Program-made: the position numbers and the translations under genes
Notes under the pieces: generated by a model
What the model saw: only the letters and a program-made list of their open reading frames with translations
The model's database searches: none
What the model was told of the DNA's origin: nothing
Shown: one piece after another, positions 17,099 to 25,678 of the stretch
How positions within the stretch are numbered: the first letter of the stretch is position 1
Layout of the letters: the number at the start of each line of letters is the position of its first letter
NCBI RefSeq assembly: GCF_006715145.1
Contig: NZ_VFMR01000001.1
Coordinates: 2,480,001 to 2,544,000, forward strand
Direction of reading: 5' to 3'
DNA: 64,000 nucleotides
Source of the DNA: Microbacterium sp. SLBN-146
GTDB taxonomy: Bacteria; Actinomycetota; Actinomycetes; Actinomycetales; Microbacteriaceae

Positions 17099-17890
17099 CT
17101 AGAGCGTCGCCGCGTAGTCGGGGACGATCTTGCTGTCGTCGTGCGGCGGCCGCTCGTAGCCACGGGACTCCGGACGTGGTGGGATCTCGATCTCGGGTCG
17201 TTCAATGACCTCGTACGGGATCTGCGACAGCAGATGGGCGATCATGTTGATCCGTCCGCGGCGCTTGTCCTCGTTGTCGACTTCGAACCAGGGCGCTTCC
17301 GGAATATCGGTGTGGACGAACATCGTGTCCTTCGCGCGAGAGTAGTCCTCCCACTTCGTGATGGAGAGCACATCGTTGGGGCTGAGCTTCCAGCGCCGCA
17401 TCGGGTCGTCGTTCCGTGAACGGAAGCGCTTCTCCTGCTCGACGTCCGAGACGCTGAACCAGTACTTGAGCAACAGGATGCCCTCCTCGACGAGCATCCG
17501 CTCGAAGATGGGTGCCTGGTGCAGGAACCGGTGGTATTGCGCGTTCGTGCAGTAGCCCATGACATGCTCGACGCCGGCACGGTTGTACCAGGACCGGTCC
17601 ATCAGGACGATCTCCCCAGCGGCGGGAAGATGCGCGACGTAGCGCTGGAAGTACCACTCGGACCGTTCGCGCTCCGTCGGCGTGGGGAGGGCCACCACAC
17701 GCGTCACGCGGGGATTGAGATACTCCGAGACGCGCTTGATCGTGGAGCCCTTGCCCGCGGCATCCCGCCCCTCGAAGAGCACGATGATGCGTGCACCGCT
17801 CGCCTGCACCCACGCCTGCATATCGACGAGCTGCGCTTGCAGCCGGCGGAGTTCGGTTTCGTAGGTGTTCTTCGCCAGACGGTGCGTCAT
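17099..17890 (-). CDS. ppk2: Polyphosphate kinase 2
   Basis: A 263-residue single-domain PPK2 that transfers phosphate between polyphosphate and nucleotides. Walker A FEGRDAAGKGST is at residues 39-50. The RERSEWYFQRYVAHLP region and Walker B VLMDRSWYNRAGVE follow, then the lid arginines (EKRFRSRNDDPMRRWKLS). The length is normal for class I PPK2. The direction of reaction and the nucleotide preferred (ADP or GDP) cannot be told from sequence. It lies 9 bp downstream of dapD on the same strand and may be co-transcribed with it. Confidence 0.92.
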   Translation of the reverse strand: MTHRLAKNTYETELRRLQAQLVDMQAWVQASGARIIVLFEGRDAAGKGSTIKRVSEYLNPRVTRVVALPTPTERERSEWYFQRYVAHLPAAGEIVLMDRSWYNRAGVEHVMGYCTNAQYHRFLHQAPIFERMLVEEGILLLKYWFSVSDVEQEKRFRSRNDDPMRRWKLSPNDVLSITKWEDYSRAKDTMFVHTDIPEAPWFEVDNEDKRRGRINMIAHLLSQIPYEVIERPEIEIPPRPESRGYERPPHDDSKIVPDYAATL

Positions 17891-17899
17891 GCGCAGAGC

Positions 17900-18856
17900 C
17901 TACGCGTGGAGGGCCTCGTTCAGCGTGACGCCGACTCCCGCGCGGCGGGTCGCCTCGACGGCACCCGTGAGCGAATTGCGACGGAAGAGGATGCCGTCGT
18001 GGCCGGAGAGCTCCGCACCCTTGACGGTTGCGCGCGAGCCGTCGGGCCGAGGCGCCTCGTCGACGAGCACGATCTTCGTGCCGGCGGTCACGTAGAGGCC
18101 GGCTTCGACGATGCAGTCGTCGCCGAGCGAGATGCCGATGCCCGCGTTCGCCCCGAGGAGCGTTCGTGCGCCGATCGACACCTTGTGCGTTCCGCCGCCC
18201 GACAGCGTGCCCATGATCGATGCGCCGCCGCCGATGTCGCTGCCGTCGCCGACGACGACGCCCTGCGAGACGCGGCCTTCCACCATGGAAGCACCGAGCG
18301 TTCCCGCGTTGAAGTTGACGAATCCCTCGTGCATGACGGTCGTCCCCGGCGACAGGTACGCACCCAGGCGTACGCGCGACGCATCGGCGATGCGGACACC
18401 CGGGGGAGTGACGTAGTCGAGGAGACGCGGAAACTTGTCGAGCCCCTGCACCTGGATGCCGTCGCGCTGGAGGAGGGGGCGGAGTCGCGTGAGATCGTCG
18501 GGATGCACGGGCCCCGCATTCGTCCACGCGACGTTCGGAAGATGCCCGAAGATGCCGTCGAGGTTCACGTCGTTGGGCTTCACGAGGCGGTGGGACAGTG
18601 CGTGCAGGCGCAGGTACGCATCGCTCGTCGAGACGGGCGGTGCCGCGAGCTCGATCTCGATCGCGACGACGTCGGACGAAACGCCACGGCGCTCGTCGCG
18701 GACGGCGAGGCGGTCGAGATCCGCGGGCGCGATGGCGGGGTCGAACCCGAGCGGAATCCGACCGTGTGCGGGAGACGGATACCACGTGTCCAGCACCGTG
18801 CCGTTGTCCGCCGTCGTCGCAAGGCCTGCGCCCCAGATCCACCCGTCGTCGCTCAT
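17900..18856 (-). CDS. dapD: Tetrahydrodipicolinate N-succinyltransferase
   Basis: A 318-residue trimeric enzyme of the succinylase lysine pathway; it adds succinyl from succinyl-CoA to tetrahydrodipicolinate. The C-terminal half is a left-handed beta helix of hexapeptide repeats: [72 protein letters not shown]. The start is taken as the ATG at 18856 (MSDDGWIWG) because TAGCGT lies 7 nt upstream; the alternative start at 18865 would fall inside that spacing. It is divergent from dapE with 44 bp between starts. Confidence 0.94.
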   Translation of the reverse strand: MSDDGWIWGAGLATTADNGTVLDTWYPSPAHGRIPLGFDPAIAPADLDRLAVRDERRGVSSDVVAIEIELAAPPVSTSDAYLRLHALSHRLVKPNDVNLDGIFGHLPNVAWTNAGPVHPDDLTRLRPLLQRDGIQVQGLDKFPRLLDYVTPPGVRIADASRVRLGAYLSPGTTVMHEGFVNFNAGTLGASMVEGRVSQGVVVGDGSDIGGGASIMGTLSGGGTHKVSIGARTLLGANAGIGISLGDDCIVEAGLYVTAGTKIVLVDEAPRPDGSRATVKGAELSGHDGILFRRNSLTGAVEATRRAGVGVTLNEALHA

Positions 18857-18863
18857 GGCTTCC

Positions 18864-18894
18864 ACGCTAGCGGGATTCGCGGCGTCGTTAGACT
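18864..18894. promoter_or_regulatory. Divergent leaderless promoters of dapD and dapE
   Basis: On the minus strand TAGCGT (18864-18869) lies 7 nt before the dapD ATG. On the plus strand TAGACT (18889-18894) lies 6 nt before the dapE ATG at 18901. The two -10 boxes are 19 bp apart in a 44-bp intergenic space, so the -35 region of each promoter lies over the -10 of the other. Confidence 0.65.
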
Positions 18895-18900
18895 CGGAGG

Positions 18901-19971
18901 ATGCCGGCGCTCGACCTCACCGCGACTTCGATCGATCTCACGCGCGCGATCTGCGACATCCCCAGCGTCTCCGATGACGAGACGGTGCTCGCGGATGCCA
19001 TCCACGAGGCGGTACTCGCCCTCCCGCACCTCGAGGTCTACCGCGACGGCGACACGATCGTCGCGCGGACGAACCTCGGGCGCGATCAGCGCGTCGCGAT
19101 CGCCGGGCACATCGACACCGTCCCTCTCAACGCGAACCTGCCGACGCGCGACATCGAGATCGACGGCGAGCCGTACCTGTGGGGTCGGGGAACGGTCGAC
19201 ATGAAGGCGGGGGTCGCCGTGCAGCTCAAGCTCGCTCACGACCTCGTCACCCCGCGGGCGGACATCACCTGGATGTGGTACGACCACGAGGAGGTCGACG
19301 CCGACCTCAATGGGCTCACGCGGCTCGCGGCATCCCGGCCCGATCTCTTCGCTGCGGACTTCGCCATTCTCGGCGAGCCCTCCAATGGTCAGGTCGAGGG
19401 CGGATGCAACGGCAACCTCCGCGCGATCGTGCGCACGCGCGGAGTCCGCGCGCACAGCGCGCGCTCGTGGATCGGCGAGAACGCGATCCACAAGGCCGCC
19501 CCCGTGCTCGCACGACTGTCGGAGTATCGTCCGCGCGAGATCGAGGTGGAGGGGCTGCTCTACCGCGAAGGACTCAACGCCGTGCGGGTCGGGGGAGGAA
19601 TCGCCGGCAACGTCATCCCCGACCTCTGCGAGATCGAGGTCAACTACCGATTCGCCCCCAGTCGCGACGCCGATGAGGCCGAACGACACGTGCGTGACGT
19701 CTTCGCCGGATTCGACGTCGATGTCGTCGATCTCGCCATCGGCGCGCGCCCGGGGCTCGACGCTCCCCTCGCGCAGGAGTTCGTCGCCGCCGTGGGTGCC
19801 GAGCCGCGGCCCAAGTACGGCTGGACGGACGTCGCGCGTTTCTCCGCGATGGGTGTTCCCGCGGTCAACTACGGTCCGGGTGACCCGCACCTCGCGCACC
19901 ACGACGAAGAGCGTGTGCCGCTCGCGCAGATCATCGAGGTCGAACGCGGACTGCGCGCGTGGCTCAGCTGA
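18901..19971 (+). CDS. dapE: Succinyl-diaminopimelate desuccinylase
   Basis: A 356-residue M20-family dinuclear zinc hydrolase that releases succinate from N-succinyl-LL-diaminopimelate. Metal and catalytic motifs: GHIDTVPLN (His, Asp), [11 protein letters not shown] (bridging Asp), DHEEVD (general-base Glu), [15 protein letters not shown] and the C-terminal HHDEERV histidine. The start ATG is placed by the -10 box 6 nt upstream. The last 13 nt overlap the next gene. It is functionally linked to DapD (divergent) and DapC (14471). Confidence 0.94.
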   Translation: MPALDLTATSIDLTRAICDIPSVSDDETVLADAIHEAVLALPHLEVYRDGDTIVARTNLGRDQRVAIAGHIDTVPLNANLPTRDIEIDGEPYLWGRGTVDMKAGVAVQLKLAHDLVTPRADITWMWYDHEEVDADLNGLTRLAASRPDLFAADFAILGEPSNGQVEGGCNGNLRAIVRTRGVRAHSARSWIGENAIHKAAPVLARLSEYRPREIEVEGLLYREGLNAVRVGGGIAGNVIPDLCEIEVNYRFAPSRDADEAERHVRDVFAGFDVDVVDLAIGARPGLDAPLAQEFVAAVGAEPRPKYGWTDVARFSAMGVPAVNYGPGDPHLAHHDEERVPLAQIIEVERGLRAWLS

Positions 19972-21200
19972 CGCCGCCGCACGACGACACCGAGCGGGAG
20001 GCCCCGGCGACCGCGTGGGCGCGAGCGCCCATCGCGGTGCGCATCGGCCTGCTGTACGTTCTCTCGCGGCTCGTCACGACGGGCTTCTTCTTCATCGCGG
20101 CCGAATTCTCGGGCCCCGCTTCGCGCTACGGTCCGGATGCCACCGTCGGCACCTTCGCGATGGGCTGGGACGCGCAGTGGTACTGGATGGTCGCCGTCAA
20201 CGGCTACCCCAGCGTTCTTCCCCTCACCGAGGCGCGACAGGTCGCCGAGAACCAGTGGGCCTTCATGCCCGTCTACCCGATGCTCGCCCAGGCGCTCGGT
20301 CTGCCATTCGGTTCCTGGGCCGTCGGCGCCCTCGTGATCTCCCTCGTCTCGGGATACCTCGCGTGTCTCGCCCTCCATGCCCTCCTCAAGAGTCGAATCG
20401 GGGCGAGCGCGGCGATGTGGGCGACGCTCTTCTTCGCCTCGGGTCCGCTTGCCGCCCTCTTCCAGGTCGCCTACGCAGAGACTCTCTTCCTCCTCTGGCT
20501 CTTCCTGGCGCTGTGGGCGGTCGAACGGCGGCGGTACGCGTGGTTGTACCTGCTCATTCCGCTCATGGGATACACACGACCCGGCATCCTCGCGTTCGCA
20601 CTCTTCCTCGCGCTGCACGGCATCCATCGCTGGTTCACGCGGCGACGCGAACCCCTCCCCGTGTCGCACATCCTCCACATCGTCTTCCTCGGTCTGCTCG
20701 CTGTCGTGGTCGGCTTCTCATGGCAGGTCTTCGCAGCCTTCGTGACGGGAGACCCGGGAGCGTACCTCGCGACCGAACTCGCGTGGCGGCGCAGCTGGAT
20801 CGGTGACGCGGAGTCGTCGTTCATTCCGTTCGACGGGTTCATCCACGCCGCGGCGTTCTGGTTCACGACGTGGGGGTTCGGACCTGTCGTCGGCTACGTC
20901 GCCCTCGGCATCCTCGTGATCGGACTCGCGGCGCTCCTCGTCTTCGAGCCGCATGTCCGTCGACTCGGCGTCGACATCCGCCTGTGGTCGGCGAGTTACG
21001 TCGTGTATCTGCTCCTCGTCTTCTTCCCCCAGTCGAGCATCTTCCGGCTCCTCGTTCCCCTGAGCCCCCTCTTCGGAGCCGCTGCGGTGCCGCGATCTCG
21101 CTGGTGGCGCGGCGGATTCCTGGCGCTGTGTCTTCTCGGCCAGTGGTGGTGGATCTACAACATGTATGCGCTTGCAAACACCTATTGGCAGATCCCGTGA
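19959..21200 (+). CDS. Polytopic membrane protein, GT-C/PIG-V-like mannosyltransferase candidate
   Basis: A 413-residue protein with about nine to ten membrane segments. The first external loop holds MGWDAQWYWMVAVNGYP, an acidic DxxWY arrangement like that of PIG-V-related GT-C glycosyltransferases. NQWAFMPVYPMLA and QVAYAETLFLLWLFLALW also fit that group. A donor of the polyprenyl-phosphate-sugar type would be expected, but neither donor nor acceptor can be assigned. The GTG start at 19959 overlaps dapE by 13 nt, so translation is probably coupled. Family placement is by pattern only. Confidence 0.7.
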   Translation: MAQLTPPHDDTEREAPATAWARAPIAVRIGLLYVLSRLVTTGFFFIAAEFSGPASRYGPDATVGTFAMGWDAQWYWMVAVNGYPSVLPLTEARQVAENQWAFMPVYPMLAQALGLPFGSWAVGALVISLVSGYLACLALHALLKSRIGASAAMWATLFFASGPLAALFQVAYAETLFLLWLFLALWAVERRRYAWLYLLIPLMGYTRPGILAFALFLALHGIHRWFTRRREPLPVSHILHIVFLGLLAVVVGFSWQVFAAFVTGDPGAYLATELAWRRSWIGDAESSFIPFDGFIHAAAFWFTTWGFGPVVGYVALGILVIGLAALLVFEPHVRRLGVDIRLWSASYVVYLLLVFFPQSSIFRLLVPLSPLFGAAAVPRSRWWRGGFLALCLLGQWWWIYNMYALANTYWQIP

Positions 21201-21244
21201 GGCCCGTCTCCGTCGACCGAGCAGCCGGTGTGCGGCGGGTTCGG

Positions 21245-21250
21245 TAAACT
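21245..21250 (+). promoter_or_regulatory. -10 box TAAACT of the DUF3117 gene
   Basis: TAAACT in TTCGGTAAACTCG is followed by a ~25-nt leader with AAAAGGAG ahead of the ATG at 21282. This gene therefore has a conventional leader, unlike several neighbours. Confidence 0.6.
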
Positions 21251-21281
21251 CGACGGGCAGACCTCACGAAAAGGAGCCGTT

Positions 21282-21455
21282 ATGGCAGCCATGAAGCCGA
21301 GAACCGGAGACGGGCCGATGGAGGCCGTTAAGGAGGGTCGCCTCATCATCGTGCGCGTGCCGCTCGAAGGAGGAGGACGCCTCGTCGTCTCTGTGAACGA
21401 CGCTGAGGCCAAGGAACTCTACGACGTCCTGGGTGGAGTCGTCGGAGCAGCGTAA
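21282..21455 (+). CDS. DUF3117 small conserved protein
   Basis: 57 residues: MAAMKPRTGDGPMEAVKEG at the N-terminus, a VRVPLEGGGRLVVSV strand pair, then NDAEAKELYDVLGGVVG. This is the near-invariant actinobacterial DUF3117 protein (Rv1211 in M. tuberculosis, from memory). The start is fixed by AAAAGGAG; a longer frame from 21228 crosses the -10 box. It is followed by a very strong hairpin, so it is monocistronic. Function unknown; the extreme conservation suggests a core role. Confidence 0.93.
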   Translation: MAAMKPRTGDGPMEAVKEGRLIIVRVPLEGGGRLVVSVNDAEAKELYDVLGGVVGAA

Positions 21456-21460
21456 CGTCA

Positions 21461-21500
21461 CACGCAGAACGACCGGTCTTCGGACCGGTCGTTCTGCGTG
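21461..21500. terminator. 18-bp hairpin with TTCG tetraloop
   Basis: Arms 21461-21478 and 21483-21500 are perfectly complementary around a TTCG loop. The hairpin lies between the convergent DUF3117 and O-methyltransferase genes and can serve both. No T-tract. Confidence 0.9.
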
Positions 21501-21510
21501 ACCCGGTCGG

Positions 21511-22146
21511 TCAGTCGGTGGCGATCGTCGTCAGTTGCAGCAGTCCTTCGCCGACGATCGACAGAGCCCCGATGACGGCGGGAGACGACTGGGTCTCCTG
21601 GATGAGGGAGCGGTAGGCGCTCGTGACGGGATCACGGCGCACGGGATCGGCAACCGCGCCGCCCCCCAGAACGCGTGGCACGAGCACGGTTCCGCCTGCG
21701 CGGACGAGTCGCAGGCCGTGCTCGACGTATTCGATGACGCCTTCGGGGTCAGCGTCGACCAGCACGATGTCGTAGGAGGCCTCGTTCATACGCGGCAGGA
21801 CATCGGATGCCCGGCCCGTGATGAATCGTGCGCGCGCGGCGGGGATCTTCGCGTCGCCGAATGCTCGACGCGCGACGCCCAAGTGCTCGGGCTCGTTGTC
21901 GATCGTCGTGAGCGTCGCGCGCGGCGACCCGTGGAGGAGCCACAGCCCCGAGACGCCGGCGCCCGTCCCGATCTCGACGATGTTGAGGGCTCGCGAGGCG
22001 GCGGCGATGACGGCACACTGCGCGCCGACAGGGGAGCTGACGGGCGCCGCGCCGATCTCGAGCGCGTGCTGGCGAGCGCGAGCGATGTGCTCGGGCTCGA
22101 TCGTCGCTTCAGCTGCGAATCGTTGATTCGCGTCGTATTCGCCCAT
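21511..22146 (-). CDS. SAM-dependent O-methyltransferase (family 3)
   Basis: A 211-residue Rossmann-fold methyltransferase. The SAM-binding motif is NIVEIGTGAGVSGLWLL; the acidic residues are in TTIDNEPEH and the metal-site-like DIVLVDADPEGVIEYVEHGL. The C-terminal TTIATD fits the catechol-type O-methyltransferase family. I used ATG 22146, with GGAGG 7 nt upstream; an ATG at 22164 is possible. The homologue in M. tuberculosis (Rv1220c, from memory) lies next to sigE, but here tatB follows directly. Substrate unknown. Confidence 0.85.
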   Translation of the reverse strand: MGEYDANQRFAAEATIEPEHIARARQHALEIGAAPVSSPVGAQCAVIAAASRALNIVEIGTGAGVSGLWLLHGSPRATLTTIDNEPEHLGVARRAFGDAKIPAARARFITGRASDVLPRMNEASYDIVLVDADPEGVIEYVEHGLRLVRAGGTVLVPRVLGGGAVADPVRRDPVTSAYRSLIQETQSSPAVIGALSIVGEGLLQLTTIATD

Positions 22147-22206
22147 CGTGATGCCTCCGTGCACAGCCTACGGCGACGCGTCGCGCGCGACGGCCAGGCG
22201 CGGCGG

Positions 22207-22212
22207 TAACCT
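22207..22212 (+). promoter_or_regulatory. -10 box TAACCT of tatB (leaderless type)
   Basis: TAACCT, then GATCTC (6 nt), then ATG at 22219. Confidence 0.6.
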
Positions 22213-22218
22213 GATCTC

Positions 22219-22590
22219 ATGTTCTTCGGCCTCACGATCGAGAAGCTCCTGCTGATCGGTCTCATCGCGGCCTTCGTCATCGGACCCGAGCGGCTGCCAC
22301 GGTATGCCGAGAACCTCGCGACCTTCACGAAGCGCGCCCGTGATTGGGTATCCAACGCTCGCACGCGGGTCAAGGATGAAATGGGTGATGATTTCAGCGA
22401 CGTCGACTGGAAGACCCTCGACCCGCGCCAGTACGACCCGCGTCGCATCATCCGCGAGGCTCTCCTCGACGATGCCCCCGTTGCGGCCATCGCCCCGGCG
22501 AGCCAGAAGGTCGTCCCACCCCCTCTCACGCCGACTCCGCCCTCGTTCCGCGCGGGCGACGTGCCCCCCTACGACAACGAGGCGACCTAG
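22219..22590 (+). CDS. tatB: Sec-independent protein translocase TatB
   Basis: 123 residues. One N-terminal transmembrane helix (MFFGLTIEKLLLIGLIAAFVIGPERLP) with the TatA/B signature Gly-Pro-Glu-Arg-Leu-Pro at its end is followed by an amphipathic helix (RYAENLATFTKRARDWV). A proline-rich cytosolic tail follows. The Glu in the early helix and the long tail favour TatB over TatA. Together with TatA and TatC, not in this window, it forms the twin-arginine translocase. Transcription appears leaderless. The gene converges on mrp. Confidence 0.88.
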   Translation: MFFGLTIEKLLLIGLIAAFVIGPERLPRYAENLATFTKRARDWVSNARTRVKDEMGDDFSDVDWKTLDPRQYDPRRIIREALLDDAPVAAIAPASQKVVPPPLTPTPPSFRAGDVPPYDNEAT

Positions 22591-22626
22591 CGCGGGGACG
22601 CGCGTCCGCCGGAACCCGAGCTCCAG

Positions 22627-22691
22627 CCGCCGAGAAGACCCGAATCGTCGGCTTTCGGCCCGAGATCGGACCGTTCGGGTCTTCTCGGCGG
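22627..22691. terminator. 18-bp inverted repeat with 29-nt loop between tatB and mrp
   Basis: Arm CCGCCGAGAAGACCCGAA (22627-22644) pairs perfectly with 22674-22691. The 29-nt loop holds shorter self-complementary pieces (TCGGC/GCCCGA). It lies between two convergent stops and probably ends both transcripts. It is built differently from the CGAGACTGCA repeats. Confidence 0.75.
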
Positions 22692-22707
22692 GGGGATGCC
22701 GGGCTCC

Positions 22708-23862
22708 TCAGGCGTTCCGGAAGGGGAGGCTCCTGCCCTGGAGGCCGCGGGGCATGGCCATGAGGGCTGCGGCGAGCTGCGCGATAGAGGTCGCTGCGGG
22801 ATCGGTGGGGTCCGTGATGACGACAGGGGTACCGGCATCCGATCGCTCGCGCAGCGTCGTGCTGAGGGGGATCGATGCGAGAAGCGGAACCTCCTCGGCC
22901 GCCGTCGAGAGTGCGGACGCCACCTGTGCGCCACCGCCCTCGCCGAACAGCGCGAGCCGGGATCCGTCGGGAAGCGTGAGAGCCGCCATGTTCTCCACGA
23001 CTCCGACGACCCGCTGACCTGTCTGACGGGCCACGAGGCCGCTGCGCACCGCGACATCCGACGCGGCGGACTGCGGTGTCGTGACGACGACGACTTCCGC
23101 GTTCGGAAGGAGTTGGCCCACGGAGATCGCGATGTCGCCCGTCCCGGGCGGCATGTCGAGAAGCAGGATGTCGAGGTCACCGAAGTAGACGTCGGTGAGG
23201 AACTGCTGCACCGTGCGGTGGAGCATCGGCCCACGCCATGCGACGGCGCCGAGCGGCTCGTCGTCACGACCACGGCGGAGGAACATCCCGATCGAGATGA
23301 CCTTCACCCCGTGGGCGACGGGAGGAAGCATGAGGTCGTCGATGCGGGTGGGTGCGGGCACCGATCCGTCCGCGCCGACGAGTCCGAGGAGACCCGGGAT
23401 CGAGAAGCCGTGGACATCGGCATCCACGAGACCCACCGACGCGCCCTGCGCGGCGATGGCCACAGCGAGATTGGCGGTGACGGTCGACTTGCCGACGCCG
23501 CCCTTGCCGCTCGTCACGGCGATGACCCGCGTCAGGCTGCCTGGCCCGAACGGCATCGTGCGTGCGGGGCGACCACCGCGCAGGCGTTCAGTCAGGGCCG
23601 CGCGCTCGTCGGGGGTCATGACGCCCAGTCGCACCTCGACGGTCTCGACTCCGGGAACGGATGCCGCAGCATCGCGCACTTCCCGTTCGATCCTGTCCGA
23701 GGCGGGGCAGCCGACGATTGTCAAAGCCACCCCAACCTGTGCGACGCCGTCGCGCACGTCGATCTCGCGCACCATCTCGAGGTCGGCGAGAGACCGGCGC
23801 AGTTCCGGGTCGATCACGGCTCCGACGGCGCTGCGTACGGAGGCGGACACGTCGGATGTCAT
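22708..23862 (-). CDS. mrp: Mrp/NBP35 family Fe-S cluster carrier ATPase
   Basis: A 384-residue protein. An N-terminal MIP18/DUF59-like domain (SVRSAVGAVIDPELRRSLADL) precedes a P-loop ATPase domain with the deviant Walker A SGKGGVGKST at 118-127. LVDADVHGFSIPGLLG and LLLDMPPGTGDIAISVGQL follow. The CxxC that binds the transferred cluster in some members is not obvious here. The ATG at 23862 is chosen because a stop-start overlap of 4 nt (ATGA) links it to the DUF1003 gene, and because the longer frame is antisense to that gene. It assembles or carries Fe-S clusters by family. Confidence 0.92.
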   Translation of the reverse strand: MTSDVSASVRSAVGAVIDPELRRSLADLEMVREIDVRDGVAQVGVALTIVGCPASDRIEREVRDAAASVPGVETVEVRLGVMTPDERAALTERLRGGRPARTMPFGPGSLTRVIAVTSGKGGVGKSTVTANLAVAIAAQGASVGLVDADVHGFSIPGLLGLVGADGSVPAPTRIDDLMLPPVAHGVKVISIGMFLRRGRDDEPLGAVAWRGPMLHRTVQQFLTDVYFGDLDILLLDMPPGTGDIAISVGQLLPNAEVVVVTTPQSAASDVAVRSGLVARQTGQRVVGVVENMAALTLPDGSRLALFGEGGGAQVASALSTAAEEVPLLASIPLSTTLRERSDAGTPVVITDPTDPAATSIAQLAAALMAMPRGLQGRSLPFRNA

Positions 23863-24380
23863 CGGCGCGGTTCTTCGCCGTCGAGGCGCTCGAGAAGACT
23901 CTTCAGCTCGGCGCGCAGCGCGTCGCGCGTCACGACCTCGTTCTGGAAGTCCGAGACCGCCATGCGCAGCGCCACGATCTCGCGGGCGAGGTACTCGGTG
24001 TCGGCGAGGTTCCGCTCTGCCCGCTGGCGGTCCTGTTCGATCTGCACGCGGTCCCGGTCGTCCTGGCGGTTCTGCGCGAGGAGGATCAGGGGTGCGGCAT
24101 ACGACGCCTGGAGCGAGAGCATGAGCGTCAGTGCCGTGAAGCCGTTCGCAGCGGAGTCGAACCGCGCGTCGACGGGCGCGAGTGTGTTCCACGCGATCCA
24201 CGCGACGCAGAAGAGCGTCAACGCGACGAGGAAGAACGGCGTTCCCATGTTGCGTGCGATCCACTCCGTCGCACGCCCGAAGCGGTCGCGCGACGGCTGC
24301 GCAGGTCGGGGCGCGAGCATGCCGGAACGACCGCGAGGGGCATCGAGCGCCGGCACGCGGCGCGAGGCGCGGGCCATCAC
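23859..24380 (-). CDS. DUF1003 membrane protein
   Basis: 173 residues. Two central transmembrane segments (FFLVALTLFCVAWIAWN and GFTALTLMLSLQASYAAPLIL) are followed by the QNRQDDRDRVQIEQDRQ motif characteristic of DUF1003 and a long coiled-coil-prone C-terminus. The start is GTG 24380 (GTGA overlap with the upstream stop) or ATG 24377; both fit. It overlaps mrp by 4 nt. The gene order MgtE-N/CBS, DUF1003, mrp is conserved in actinobacteria. Function unknown. Confidence 0.87.
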   Translation of the reverse strand: MMARASRRVPALDAPRGRSGMLAPRPAQPSRDRFGRATEWIARNMGTPFFLVALTLFCVAWIAWNTLAPVDARFDSAANGFTALTLMLSLQASYAAPLILLAQNRQDDRDRVQIEQDRQRAERNLADTEYLAREIVALRMAVSDFQNEVVTRDALRAELKSLLERLDGEEPRR

Positions 24381-25642
24381 GCGACGCTTCCCGTCGAAGC
24401 GGGCGTGCTGTCGTCGTGCGAACGCCAGTCCTCGGGGAGCATGTAGTCGAGCACGTCGTCGATGCTGATGGCGCCGACGAGTCGGCGCGCTTCGTCGACG
24501 ACGGGCACCGAGACGAGGTCGTAGCTTGCGAGCAGGCGCGCGACTTCGGCCGCCGACACGGTCGCGGAAAGAGGCTCGAGTGAGTCGTCGATGATCGCGC
24601 CGAGGCGCTCATGCGGGGGATAGCGCAGCATCCGCTGGAAGTGCACCGTTCCGAGATAGCGTCCGGTCGGCGTCTCGTAGGGCGGGAGGGTGATGAAGAC
24701 GGCGGCCGCGAGAGCAGGGTGCAACTCGTGGCGGCGGATGAGGGCGAGGGCCTCTGCAACGGTCGCGTCGGCCGACAGGACGATCGGCTCGCTCGTCATG
24801 AGCCCACCCGCCGTGTCGGGTCCGTACTGCAGCAGCGCGCGGACGTCCTCAGCCTCTTCGGGCTCCATGAGCTCCAGGAGCTCCTCGGACCGCTGCTCCG
24901 GAAGCTGGCCGAGGAGATCCGCGGCGTCGTCGGGTTCCATGGCGTCGAGGATGTCCGCCGCGCGCTCGTCGCCGAGGGCTTCGAGGATATGCACCTGATC
25001 GTCTTCCGGCATCTCCTCGAGGGCGTCCGCGAGGCGGTGGTCGGGGAGTTCCTCGGCGACCTCGATGAGCCGCTCGTCCGGGAGATCCAGGAGCGTATTG
25101 GCCAGGTCGGCGGGCTTGAGGTCGGAGTAGGTGGCCACGAGCTGCTCAGCGGATTGGGACTGACCGGGAGCAAGGCGCTCGCGCACGTCGCTCCATGCCG
25201 CGAACGTCGTCGTCCCCTTGGCGAACGGAGACGCGCTCGTGCGCGGTCGACGCAGGAACAGCTGTCCGACGTCCCAGTCGCCGAGCCGGCTGCGCTCGAT
25301 CGCGACGTCCTCGATGACGGCGTCGCCGGAGCCGTCGACGAGCGTCACACGGCGCCCGAGCAGTTCCGACATGACGCGAACTTCGCCGCCGCGCTGCTGG
25401 AAGCGACGCACGTTGATGAGTCCCGTCGTGATGACCTGACCGGTCGCGATCGACGTGACACGACCGATCGAGACGAAGACATGCCGTCGTCCGGGAATCT
25501 CGATGATGAGGCCGATGACGCGCGGAGGATCGTCCTTGCGATAGATCACGACGACGTCTCTGACCTTGCCCAGCCGGTCGCCTGCGGGATCGAAGACGGA
25601 GCATCCCGCCAGGCGCGCGACGAAAACCCTCTGCGTGCTCAC
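24377..25642 (-). CDS. PRC-barrel / MgtE N-domain / CBS protein without transporter domain
   Basis: 421 residues. Residues ~1-75 (VFDPAGDRLGKVRDVVV) are PRC-barrel-like. About 165-290 are MgtE_N repeats (LADALEEMPEDDQVHILEALGDERAADILDAMEPDDAADLL). About 290-410 hold a CBS pair (GGLMTSEPIVLSADATVAEALALIRRH; SVPVVDEARRLVGAISIDDVLDYM). The MgtE transmembrane domain is absent, so it can sense Mg2+ or nucleotides but not transport by itself. The GTG at 25642 is supported by TACGCT 7 nt upstream. It overlaps the DUF1003 gene, so a joint function in the membrane is possible. Confidence 0.85.
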   Translation of the reverse strand: MSTQRVFVARLAGCSVFDPAGDRLGKVRDVVVIYRKDDPPRVIGLIIEIPGRRHVFVSIGRVTSIATGQVITTGLINVRRFQQRGGEVRVMSELLGRRVTLVDGSGDAVIEDVAIERSRLGDWDVGQLFLRRPRTSASPFAKGTTTFAAWSDVRERLAPGQSQSAEQLVATYSDLKPADLANTLLDLPDERLIEVAEELPDHRLADALEEMPEDDQVHILEALGDERAADILDAMEPDDAADLLGQLPEQRSEELLELMEPEEAEDVRALLQYGPDTAGGLMTSEPIVLSADATVAEALALIRRHELHPALAAAVFITLPPYETPTGRYLGTVHFQRMLRYPPHERLGAIIDDSLEPLSATVSAAEVARLLASYDLVSVPVVDEARRLVGAISIDDVLDYMLPEDWRSHDDSTPASTGSVA

Positions 25643-25649
25643 ACCTCCC

Positions 25650-25655
25650 AGCGTA
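25650..25655 (-). promoter_or_regulatory. -10 box TACGCT of the MgtE-N/CBS gene (leaderless type)
   Basis: On the minus strand TACGCT is followed by GGGAGGT (7 nt) and GTG. The GGGAGG in the spacer is too close to the start to act as a normal RBS. Confidence 0.6.
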
Positions 25656-25678
25656 GACCCGCGTGGGAGGATGGAGAG

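Noticed and set aside
23863..24759. N-terminal extension of mrp
   Set aside because: The extension lies in another frame of the DUF1003 and MgtE-N/CBS genes. The ATGA overlap fixes the start at 23862.
24611..25678. N-terminal extension of the stress-protein gene
   Set aside because: It is antisense to the MgtE-N/CBS gene and has no family pattern.
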